From Haloferacaceae archaeon PL-Br10_E2g29 (lineage in GTDB: Archaea; Halobacteriota; Halobacteria; Halobacteriales; Haloferacaceae), in NCBI GenBank assembly GCA_001563965.1, contig LKMS01000075.1, positions 1 to 7,505 on the forward strand: a DNA stretch of 7,505 nucleotides, in the 5' to 3' direction. The notes beneath the pieces are model-generated. The model was not told where the DNA came from and did no database searches. It worked only from the letters and a program-made list of their open reading frames with translations. Shown piece after piece: positions 1 through 5,568 of the stretch (positions are counted from its first letter, which is position 1; each line of letters starts with the position of its first letter). The position numbers and the translations under genes are program-made.

Positions 1-14
1 CGGATCATCGGATC

Positions 15-29
15 GTCGTTCACAACGAC
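15..29. repeat. Short inverted repeat near the window's left edge
   Basis: Two perfect 6-base arms (GTCGTT and AACGAC) flank a 3-base spacer. The repeat lies in the 181 bases before the first gene, far upstream of its likely TATA box. It could be an operator or the tail of a gene lying outside the window. The rest of positions 1-150 shows no coding frame or RNA gene that I can support. A repeat this short can occur by chance. Confidence 0.25.
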
Positions 30-151
30 AGTTACCATACAGACACGTTGTCACCGACGCTAATGAATCGCCGGCATATTCTCACGCACTGGGATCACTG
101 ATGCTACTTCGTGTGTGGTCGTCGGCACCCGATTGGCGAGCAAAACACAAC

Positions 152-158
152 GAATTTG
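152..158 (+). promoter_or_regulatory. TATA-like box for the LOG-family gene
   Basis: An AATTT core is centred about 27 bases before the ATG at 182. That spacing places transcription start at or next to the start codon, as in leaderless haloarchaeal mRNAs. It supports the ATG at 182 over the in-frame ATG at 101. A weaker AT-rich stretch near 74-79 could serve the earlier ATG. Confidence 0.4.
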
Positions 159-181
159 CGACTCGCCAGACACCTCTTCTC

Positions 182-637
182 ATGCGAATCAGTCTCATTG
201 GCAGCGGCTCGCGACTCGACGAACAGACCGAGCAACTGGCCGAAGACGTCGGTCGTCTGCTCGCCGAACGCGAACATACACTCGTCTGTGGCGGCATGGG
301 CGGCGTGATGCGCGCGGCCTGTCGGGGCGCACACGAATCGGACGGCGAGACAATCGGGATTCTCCCCACCGACAGCGTTGCCGACGCCAACCGGTTCGTC
401 ACGACGCCGATTGCGACCGGGATGGGCCACGCACGAAACGTGTTGGTTCCGCTGAACGGGAGGGCCGTTATCGCCATCGCCGGCGGCGGCGGCACGCTCT
501 CCGAACACGGCTTTTCGCGGGTGTACGACCGCCCGGTCGCCGGCCTCAACACCCACGACTTGCCCTGGATTGCGGCGGTCGACACGCCCGACGAAGCGGT
601 TAACTACGTCGAAGCAACTGCAGCTACGAACCGGTAA
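182..637 (+). CDS. LOG-family Rossmann nucleotide-binding protein (TIGR00725-like)
   Basis: This 151-residue cytoplasmic protein opens with a Rossmann strand and glycine turn (ISLIGSGS, residues 3-10). The diagnostic motifs follow in order: CGGMGGVM at 36-43, ARN at 84-86, and GGGGTLSE at 101-108 with Glu108. These match the GG-x-GT-x-x-E signature of the LOG / 'lysine decarboxylase-like' superfamily. The short length and the GTLSE form fit the TIGR00725 branch. LOG enzymes cleave nucleoside monophosphates to free bases, and relatives of this branch include molybdenum-cofactor carrier proteins. The substrate here is not deducible. An ATG at 101 would add 27 residues unlike the family start (several Trp, Cys and Arg), so I chose 182, which also has a well-spaced TATA box. 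The gene is single and converges on dph2 across a 37-base gap. Confidence 0.85.
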   Translation: MRISLIGSGSRLDEQTEQLAEDVGRLLAEREHTLVCGGMGGVMRAACRGAHESDGETIGILPTDSVADANRFVTTPIATGMGHARNVLVPLNGRAVIAIAGGGGTLSEHGFSRVYDRPVAGLNTHDLPWIAAVDTPDEAVNYVEATAATNR

Positions 638-674
638 CCCGAGTCTGTCAGCACAATCGACTCCCGCACCGTCC

Positions 675-1727
675 CTACCACGTTCCGTGGAAGGTGTCGA
701 ACTCGAGGTCCTCGAGGGGTTTGTTGCCCATCGCAATCTCGTACTCGCCGGGAGTTAACATCGGCTTGTGAAAGCGCGGGCCGTCGTCGGTCGTGATCCG
801 GGGACAACCCGTGTTGACGAAGGCGTCCATCTTGAAGTTCCGCAGGCGATCCGGCGTCACCTCGTCCATCGTGATCAGGTAGGCGTTGTCGTTGTTTTCG
901 AGGATTTCCTCGGCAATCTCCCAGCGACCCTGGCCGATTTTCGTACAGAAAATCACGCCCCACTTTTCGGAACCCATTGCCTTGTGGACCGAGGCGTACC
1001 GCTGTTTGAGAAACTGCATCGGGTCGGCGATGGTGACGACGTTGTTGACGGGGTCGGCGATCACGACGTTTTTCTCTTGGTGTTCCATCGCCAGCCCCAT
1101 CGGGTGGAACTTGCCGCCGCCGACGTACAGCACCTGGTCGGCGTCGATATCCGCGGAGGCGTAGTTGCAGCCGAGCACTTGGCCCTCGTAGGTGAGTCGG
1201 TCGTCGCCCTTGCGCGTGTGGACCTCGTAGCCCCGTTCTTCGAACCAGTCGACCATTTCGCCAAAGAGATTCATGTGCTGGGCGGTCGTCACGAGGCCGA
1301 CGGCGGGGTCGTCGTCAGGGTCTTTGAGTTCTGCGAGCGACTCTTCGAGAATCGGGTAGGGGTCGACGTTGGAAAACAGCGGGACGTAGATGATTTTGTC
1401 CGATTCCTTCATCGGCGAGTGACCGAAATGAACGAAGACGTCGGTGCGGCGCATCAGATAGGTGTCGAGGTCGCACGCGCCGTAGCAGGGCTGGCCCGAC
1501 AGCAGAATGGTGACGTCGTCGTCGACGATTTCGCGGAGGTCGTCGGCGACGGCCGGGCCGCGGCGTTTGAGGCCTTCGGGGAACTGGAGGCCGACTTTCG
1601 TCGCGTCGCGCTCCTCGATTGCCTCGACGATTCGGTCGAGTTCGTAGTCCCACTCGCGGTCGTGTCTGAGGTTCATCCCCGTGTTTCGGAGGTCGCCCTC
1701 GGAGTACTCCGCTGCGTCCTGACTCAT
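675..1727 (-). CDS. dph2: Diphthamide biosynthesis enzyme Dph2 (2-(3-amino-3-carboxypropyl)histidine synthase)
   Basis: Dph2 is a non-canonical radical-SAM enzyme. It transfers the 3-amino-3-carboxypropyl group of S-adenosylmethionine to one histidine of archaeal elongation factor 2, the first step of diphthamide synthesis. The 350-residue product has the three family cysteines that hold the [4Fe-4S] cluster: Cys85 in CYGACDL, Cys187 in LGCNYA and Cys308 in NTGCPR. Other family blocks are VGLQFPEGL (45-53), HFGHSPM (100-106) and GGGKFHPMGLAM (203-214). Archaea use one Dph2 as a homodimer, unlike the eukaryotic Dph1-Dph2 pair, and this single full-length copy fits that. The ATG at 1727 is chosen over one at 1796 because the extra 23 residues are atypical and a TTTTAC box lies about 27 bases before 1727. 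The later diphthamide genes are not in this window. Confidence 0.96.
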   Translation of the reverse strand: MSQDAAEYSEGDLRNTGMNLRHDREWDYELDRIVEAIEERDATKVGLQFPEGLKRRGPAVADDLREIVDDDVTILLSGQPCYGACDLDTYLMRRTDVFVHFGHSPMKESDKIIYVPLFSNVDPYPILEESLAELKDPDDDPAVGLVTTAQHMNLFGEMVDWFEERGYEVHTRKGDDRLTYEGQVLGCNYASADIDADQVLYVGGGKFHPMGLAMEHQEKNVVIADPVNNVVTIADPMQFLKQRYASVHKAMGSEKWGVIFCTKIGQGRWEIAEEILENNDNAYLITMDEVTPDRLRNFKMDAFVNTGCPRITTDDGPRFHKPMLTPGEYEIAMGNKPLEDLEFDTFHGTW

Positions 1728-1750
1728 TGGGCGACCTACCGCCCCGAGAC

Positions 1751-1756
1751 GTAAAA
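1751..1756 (-). promoter_or_regulatory. TATA-like box for dph2
   Basis: On the minus strand this reads TTTTAC, centred about 27 bases before the dph2 ATG at 1727. That is leaderless spacing. It sits in the divergent 1728-1893 spacer shared with the esterase gene. Confidence 0.5.
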
Positions 1757-1862
1757 CCACGGCGTTTCCGTCGGTTCGGCTGCCACGGGGTGTCATGTGC
1801 TGGCACCGCTGTCTCCGGATTGTCGGTGTGAATCCCGACTGGTTGCATCAGGGTTACTTCCG

Positions 1863-1869
1863 AATTAAG
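1863..1869 (+). promoter_or_regulatory. TATA-like box for the esterase gene
   Basis: An AATTAAG core is centred about 28 bases before the ATG at 1894, implying a leaderless or nearly leaderless transcript. It argues against the in-frame upstream ATG at 1795, which would place the box inside the coding region. Confidence 0.45.
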
Positions 1870-1893
1870 TGGCTCGCCGACAACAATCCACCA

Positions 1894-2547
1894 ATGAAGA
1901 ACATTCCACTCGAGCACGTTCACATCGAACCCGACTCGCCGACCGACGGCCCAGCGCCCGCCGTTTTTGTGCTCCATGGCCGCGGGGCGAACGAGCAGGA
2001 TCTGTTGCCGATTGCGCAGGAACTTCCCGATTCGCTTCACGTCATCAGTCTGCGTGCGCCCGATCGGCTGCAGGGCGGCTACACGTGGTACGATCTCGAC
2101 CTGTCTGGCGGTGGGCTTCACCAGAGCCAGCCCGACGCGGCGGATTTCGAGCGGAGCCGTGCGCTCGTCGAAGACAGCGTTGAGGCCGCCATCGAGTCCT
2201 ACAATCTGGATGCCGACCGCGTGGGACTGCTCGGCTTCAGCCAAGGAGCGATCACGAGCATGGCGCTGTTGCTCGACGATCCGCGTCGCTACCGCTGGAT
2301 TGTCGCGCTTCACGGCTATCTGCCCGACTCACACCACGTTGTCGCCCCCGACGGCATTGCCGACAAACCGATATTCATCGCTGCGGGGTCGGCCGACCAG
2401 ATTATCCCCGCCGCCCGGTCGGAGGCCGCGGCCAACCGGTTTGAGGAACTCGGCGCAGCCGTCTCGTACACCGTGTACCAGGCTCCACACGGTGTCTCGC
2501 CGGGCGAGCAGCGTGATCTCGTCGAGTTCGTCGAAGCCAACGTGTAA
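1894..2547 (+). CDS. Alpha/beta-hydrolase, phospholipase/carboxylesterase family
   Basis: This 217-residue serine hydrolase has the usual length for the phospholipase/carboxylesterase (acyl-protein-thioesterase-like) family. The oxyanion-side motif FVLHGRGANEQDLLP spans 25-39. The nucleophile elbow GFSQGA gives Ser116. The acid is probably Asp168 in AAGSADQIIP, and the base His199 in APHGVSPGE. The RAPDRLQGGYTWYDL stretch (54-68) is typical of bacterial and archaeal members. There is no signal peptide or membrane segment, so it should act in the cytoplasm on small ester or acyl substrates that cannot be told from sequence. The in-frame ATG at 1795 would add 33 residues with no family match, so I start at 1894. 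It is divergent from dph2, and its own promoter suggests separate expression. Confidence 0.9.
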   Translation: MKNIPLEHVHIEPDSPTDGPAPAVFVLHGRGANEQDLLPIAQELPDSLHVISLRAPDRLQGGYTWYDLDLSGGGLHQSQPDAADFERSRALVEDSVEAAIESYNLDADRVGLLGFSQGAITSMALLLDDPRRYRWIVALHGYLPDSHHVVAPDGIADKPIFIAAGSADQIIPAARSEAAANRFEELGAAVSYTVYQAPHGVSPGEQRDLVEFVEANV

Positions 2548-2647
2548 AATCCACCACAGTAAACGCAGAGATTCATCGAGGCCAACGCGTCGTCTCGAAC
2601 CACACGGGCTCGCGCTGTTGCGTTCTCTGTACACCGGTGACGGGGAG

Positions 2648-2654
2648 TTATTAC
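2648..2654 (+). promoter_or_regulatory. TATA-like box for the TauE/SafE-type gene
   Basis: A TTATTAC stretch is centred about 41 bases before the ATG at 2691, which would give a leader of roughly 14 bases. It lies in the 143-base gap after the esterase. It also overlaps the start of an alternative GTG reading (2637), making that start less likely. Confidence 0.35.
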
Positions 2655-2690
2655 GCTTGGGCTCCGCTTTCCGGCCATCTTTCGTTTCTT

Positions 2691-3503
2691 ATGACGCTCG
2701 AACTCACGCCGCTGTTTATCGGGTTGCTCACGGGTATCGTGATCAGCGCGGGATTGGTCAACGGACTGGCGGGCTTTGGGTTTGCGGTCGTTGGGACAAT
2801 GGCGTTGGCGACGCTGATCTCACCCGCAACGGCGGTCGTCATCATGATTGTCCCGATTCTCGCGGCCAACGTCACGCTCGTCAGCGAGCTTTCGCGCGAG
2901 CAGCTGGCACGTTGCGGAAGACGGTTTGCGCCGCTGGTCGTCTCCGCGTTGCTCGGCACGATTCTCGGCATGGTGATTCTCGATCTGTTGCCCGAAGACC
3001 CGGTTCGCGTCGGGCTTGGCCTGATTACGCTCGGCTTCGTCGCAACCCGCCAGCAGGCGGTTGCGCTTCCGTCCGTGTCGGTTCCGGGGTTCGGCGCAGC
3101 CGGCAGCGACACGGATGGCCGGCGTACCCGTGAGCGACCCGTCGTCATGGTCGTCGTCGGCGCGGTGTCGGGACTGTTGTTCGGCGCGACCAACGTCGGG
3201 ATCCAGCTCGTGGCGTATCTGCGGAGTCTCGATATGAGCCACAGCCTGTTTGTGGGTGTCGTCGCCATGGTGTTCGTCGGCATCAACACAATCCGCGTCG
3301 GTGCGGCCGGCGCGCTCGGACTGTACCCCACGCTCGTGGTGTTTGGTCTCTCGGTTGCCGCCGCGATTCCCGCGGTCGGCGGTGTGCTCGTTGGTCGACG
3401 GGTGCGCGACCGGATCAGCAGCCGACTGCGACGCTGGATCGTGCTCTGGCTGTTGACGATCATTGCACTTCGGCTCGTTCTCGGTGGACTTGGACTCTGG
3501 TGA
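2691..3503 (+). CDS. TSUP (TauE/SafE) family membrane transporter
   Basis: The 270-residue protein is very hydrophobic, with about seven or eight predicted membrane helices at roughly 5-36, 42-62, 78-98, 103-119, 150-172, 185-205, 209-236 and 248-268. It shows the internal duplication of the TSUP family: a Gly-rich first-helix motif (GLVNGLAGFGF, 21-31) is echoed after the middle by GAVSGLLFGATNVG (157-170). A hydrophilic Asp/Arg-rich loop (about 122-149) joins the halves. TauE/SafE proteins are proposed to export or import organosulfur compounds, sulfite or other small anions. No sulfur-metabolism gene adjoins it here, so the substrate is open. I start at ATG 2691; the GTG at 2637 would add 18 polar residues before the first helix. 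It converges on the cation exchanger gene across 55 bases. Confidence 0.88.
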   Translation: MTLELTPLFIGLLTGIVISAGLVNGLAGFGFAVVGTMALATLISPATAVVIMIVPILAANVTLVSELSREQLARCGRRFAPLVVSALLGTILGMVILDLLPEDPVRVGLGLITLGFVATRQQAVALPSVSVPGFGAAGSDTDGRRTRERPVVMVVVGAVSGLLFGATNVGIQLVAYLRSLDMSHSLFVGVVAMVFVGINTIRVGAAGALGLYPTLVVFGLSVAAAIPAVGGVLVGRRVRDRISSRLRRWIVLWLLTIIALRLVLGGLGLW

Positions 3504-3558
3504 TGTGGAGTCGGTGTCGACGAAGCGTGGGCTGTCGATTCAGTGAGTCCCGCCGCGA

Positions 3559-4581
3559 TTAGTCGATGCCGGGCTGAACGGGCGGTAGCGTCGAAATCGT
3601 TCCCGCGGTTTCGAGGATGATCCAACAGATGAACAGCCCGTAACAGCCCAACAACACCCAGGCCTCGCGCCGCGAAATCTCGAGGTTCGTTCGCATCGCG
3701 GTGAACAACACGACGGTCGCGAGCGTCAGCACCCCCATCATCGGCACCGCGAGCGCGTAGTTGACAACGGTTGAGCCGATCAACAACACGCCGACCGGGA
3801 GGGCAACGAGGAGATCAAACGTGTTGCTTCCGAGCACGTTGGCGACGCTCACCTCGCCGTCGCCGCGGCCCGCCGCCCGCACGCTCACGAAGGCGTCGGG
3901 AAAACTCGTTCCGGCGGCGACGATGGTCAGCCCCCAAATGAACTCGGGCGAGTCAAACAGCTCGCCAAAGCCGAGCGCCGCGTGGATCAGCCCCTCGACA
4001 GCAATAACGATCAACACGAGGCCGGCGGCCAGTCGGAGCCACTCGCGGCCGACGCTGTCCTGTGGCGACTCGACTGGCGGGTCGTAGTCGTGGACGTCCT
4101 GGTACTGAATGAAGAGATAGAGCACGTACATGCCGATCGGAATCAATGCCAGCGGCCGGCCGATCACCGAGACGGCACCGCTGCCGCCGGTGTTGTAGAT
4201 GACGCCGAACGAAAACGTGAGCAACAGCACGGCAATCGCGAGCATGTAGAACTGCCCTTCCTTGTAGACGACATCGCGGTTGACCGACAGCGGACTGCTC
4301 CGCAGCGCGCTCAGCGCGGGAATCACGAGAATGTTGAAAATGGCCGAGCCGACGATGGTGCCGACACCGAGGTCGAACGTTCCATGGCGCAGCACCGCGA
4401 GGACGACGCTCGCGAGTTCGGGAAAACTTGAGCCGATCGCAACGATGACTGCGCCCTGGACGACCGCCGGCAACCCGTAGTACAGCCCGAGCCGCTGGCT
4501 CGACCGGTCCAGCAGTTCGCTTCCCTTCCAAACGATCGCCGTCGAGACGATCGCAATGACCGAGAGTGTGAGCGCGGACAC
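3559..4581 (-). CDS. Cation/Ca2+ exchanger (CaCA superfamily, Na+/Ca2+ antiporter-like)
   Basis: A 340-residue membrane antiporter with about ten helices in two homologous halves, joined by a short acidic cytoplasmic stretch (about 161-180). Each half carries the ion-binding alpha repeat: GSSFPE (50-55) with GSAIFN (78-83), and GTSFPD (224-229) with GSNTFD (251-256). Glu55 and Asp229 occupy the positions that bind Ca2+ and Na+ in characterised exchangers. It probably expels Ca2+ or another divalent ion using the Na+ gradient, which is large in halophiles, but the ion is inferred. I chose GTG at 4581 because helix 1 begins there and a TATA-like box sits 27 bases upstream. The ATG at 4689 would add 36 residues rich in Arg, Gly and Cys that look non-coding. 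Divergent from the YlbF-family gene. Confidence 0.9.
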   Translation of the reverse strand: MSALTLSVIAIVSTAIVWKGSELLDRSSQRLGLYYGLPAVVQGAVIVAIGSSFPELASVVLAVLRHGTFDLGVGTIVGSAIFNILVIPALSALRSSPLSVNRDVVYKEGQFYMLAIAVLLLTFSFGVIYNTGGSGAVSVIGRPLALIPIGMYVLYLFIQYQDVHDYDPPVESPQDSVGREWLRLAAGLVLIVIAVEGLIHAALGFGELFDSPEFIWGLTIVAAGTSFPDAFVSVRAAGRGDGEVSVANVLGSNTFDLLVALPVGVLLIGSTVVNYALAVPMMGVLTLATVVLFTAMRTNLEISRREAWVLLGCYGLFICWIILETAGTISTLPPVQPGID

Positions 4582-4603
4582 GAGTTTCTGCTCACACTGT
4601 GCA

Positions 4604-4611
4604 GTACTAAA
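4604..4611 (-). promoter_or_regulatory. TATA-like box for the cation exchanger gene
   Basis: On the minus strand this reads TTTAGTAC, centred about 27 bases before the GTG at 4581. The spacing is what a leaderless transcript would need, and it decides the start codon. It lies in the 126-base divergent spacer 4582-4707. Confidence 0.5.
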
Positions 4612-4679
4612 CGCCCCGGTCGACTGCCAGCGGCGATAGCCTCGGCTCCGTTGTGGTGGATCGTTCCTTCCGCCACAGC

Positions 4680-4684
4680 TAAAC
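4680..4684 (+). promoter_or_regulatory. TATA-like box for the YlbF-family gene
   Basis: A short TAAAC stretch is centred about 26 bases before the ATG at 4708, consistent with leaderless spacing. The core is weak. It faces away from the exchanger promoter about 70 bases to its left. Confidence 0.35.
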
Positions 4685-4707
4685 CGCACAACCTCCTAGG
4701 CGATCGT

Positions 4708-5082
4708 ATGAGTGTTGAGACCAAAACGCTGGAAGCGCTCGGTCGCGAACTCGGCGAAACAATCGCCGACTGCCCCGAACACACCGCGTTCGTCGACGCG
4801 CGCAAAGCCGTCGAAAACGACGCGGAAGTCCAAGCACAGATCCGTGAGTTCGAACAGCTCCGCCACGAGTTTATGGTCGACCGCGAGGCCGGCCGCGCCG
4901 ACCGCCAGTCGCTGCGCGAGGTCCAAGACGCCCAGCGGGAACTCAACACCATGCCCGTCATGGCCGAGTTCCTCGATGCCCAAGATGCCCTGCAAGAGCG
5001 GCTCGATGCGATCAATCAGGCCGTCTCCGAACCTCTCGCGGTCGACTTCGGCGGCGAGGCTGGCGGCTGCTGTCAGGACTGA
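4708..5082 (+). CDS. YlbF/YmcA-family coiled-coil protein with C-terminal Cys pair
   Basis: The 124-residue protein is acidic and almost wholly helical, with no membrane segment. The family pattern is visible: an N-terminal helix (about 6-19), a TAFVDARKAVENDAEVQ stretch (26-42), a long charged helix (about 43-75) and a second helix pair ending in LDAQDALQERLDAINQ (roughly 88-103). In Bacillus, YlbF and YmcA work with YaaT as an RNA-processing and developmental regulator. Archaea lack that setting, so the role here is unknown. The tail is GGEAGGCCQD: a flexible Gly linker and two adjacent cysteines close to the end, suggesting metal or Fe-S binding or a redox contact. The only other cysteine is Cys22. 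The ATG at 4708 is chosen because the family match begins there and the 19 residues in front look non-coding. Confidence 0.82.
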   Translation: MSVETKTLEALGRELGETIADCPEHTAFVDARKAVENDAEVQAQIREFEQLRHEFMVDREAGRADRQSLREVQDAQRELNTMPVMAEFLDAQDALQERLDAINQAVSEPLAVDFGGEAGGCCQD

Positions 5083-5174
5083 TCGGCTCGGTGTCGACCT
5101 CGCTGTTGGGGGTGTCGATGCGGTGTATTGTTGCGACTGCACCCGTTCGATGTTCTTTGTTCGCCATCCGAACC

Positions 5175-5182
5175 TTTAGATA
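5175..5182 (+). promoter_or_regulatory. TATA box for the small basic ORF
   Basis: TTTAGATA, preceded by AACC, is centred about 28 bases before the ATG at 5207. It is the best TATA-like match in the window, and its spacing predicts a leaderless transcript starting at that ATG. It lies in the 124-base gap after the YlbF-family gene. Confidence 0.55.
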
Positions 5183-5206
5183 CAAAGCCGTCACCACTCG
5201 GTGGCT

Positions 5207-5512
5207 ATGCAGCTTATTGCGGTCACTCCCGGCGTGTCGATGTCGGCTGTCCGTCGTCGAACGCTGGCGTCTCGCCACGAGCTGACGCTTGCGGTTCGTG
5301 TGCTTCCGTGTGGAAAGCTGACACGCGAACCTCCCGGTTTCACACGGATAGCGGTCGTCGTCACGCCGTGTGCGGTTTCGATTCACGCCGCCGATCGACT
5401 GCTTGACTCGATGCGGCGCATGGAACGATGCTGTGAGGTACGAGTCCTCGATGACTCGCGGCTTCCGGCGTGGCTGCACACCCGGTTTCGCGTTCCCGTT
5501 CGTCGGTTTTGA
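5207..5512 (+). CDS. Hypothetical small basic protein
   Basis: I do not recognise this 101-residue ORF. For it: a good TATA box at leaderless spacing, an ATG start, the same strand as both neighbours, and an otherwise empty 486-base gap. The middle and end read like a small folded domain: a strand RIAVVVTPCAVSI (47-59), a helix ADRLLDSMRRMER (61-73), then CCEVRVLDD (74-82). Against it: about 18 Arg/Lys and only 8 Asp/Glu, the reverse of a typical acidic haloarchaeal protein. By hand count, 38 of 101 codons end in A or T, which looks higher than in its neighbours. It could be a nucleic-acid-binding protein, a recently acquired or new gene, or a non-coding RNA read by chance. It has four cysteines (35, 55, 74, 75) with no clear zinc-finger spacing. 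An in-frame GTG at 5201 is a less likely start. Confidence 0.5.
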   Translation: MQLIAVTPGVSMSAVRRRTLASRHELTLAVRVLPCGKLTREPPGFTRIAVVVTPCAVSIHAADRLLDSMRRMERCCEVRVLDDSRLPAWLHTRFRVPVRRF

Positions 5513-5519
5513 TGGTCGT

Positions 5520-5533
5520 CCTCGCGTGCGAGG
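5520..5533. repeat. Inverted repeat between small ORF and RecA-like gene
   Basis: Perfect 6-base arms CCTCGC and GCGAGG enclose 2 bases, starting 8 bases after the stop at 5512 and ending about 7 bases before the next TATA-like box. It could be a transcription-factor operator for the downstream gene or a weak terminator hairpin. No T-run follows, so a terminator is the less likely reading. Confidence 0.3.
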
Positions 5534-5539
5534 GTAAGC

Positions 5540-5545
5540 GTTAAC
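5540..5545 (+). promoter_or_regulatory. TATA-like box for the RecA-like gene
   Basis: GTTAAC is centred about 26 bases before the ATG at 5569. The spacing suits a leaderless transcript, so this gene can be expressed separately from the small ORF before it. Confidence 0.4.
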
Positions 5546-5568
5546 ATCGTCTGTTCGTAAGCAACGGT

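Noticed and set aside
104..736. Antisense frames over the LOG-family gene (104-736 and 82-585)
   Set aside because: Low-complexity Arg/Ser/Pro translations opposite a gene with conserved nucleotide-binding motifs.
768..1754. Long open frame on + opposite dph2
   Set aside because: It is an antisense shadow of a clear Dph2 gene with all three cluster cysteines. Its own translation is Val/Asp/Arg-rich with no family motif, as expected in GC-rich DNA.
1315..2313. Open frame on - spanning the dph2 start, the divergent spacer and the esterase
   Set aside because: It overlaps two real genes and both their promoters. Its translation is Arg/Pro-rich without motifs.
1967..3133. 388-codon + frame running through the esterase into the transporter gene
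   Set aside because: It is out of frame with both supported genes and gives an Arg/Ser-rich product. The motif-bearing frames explain the region.
2651..3625. Long open frame on - opposite the TauE/SafE-type gene
   Set aside because: The Thr/Ser/Pro/Arg-rich translation is typical of antisense frames in GC-rich genes, and it overlaps a well-supported membrane protein.
4582..4689. N-terminal extension of the cation exchanger to ATG 4689
   Set aside because: The added 36 residues are Arg/Gly/Cys-rich and precede helix 1 unnaturally. The TATA-like box at 4604-4611 would fall inside the coding region.
5083..5568. Possible structural RNA (RNase P or SRP RNA) in the sparse region after the YlbF-family gene
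   Set aside because: I see none of the conserved core sequences of those RNAs and no extended pairing beyond one 6-base hairpin.
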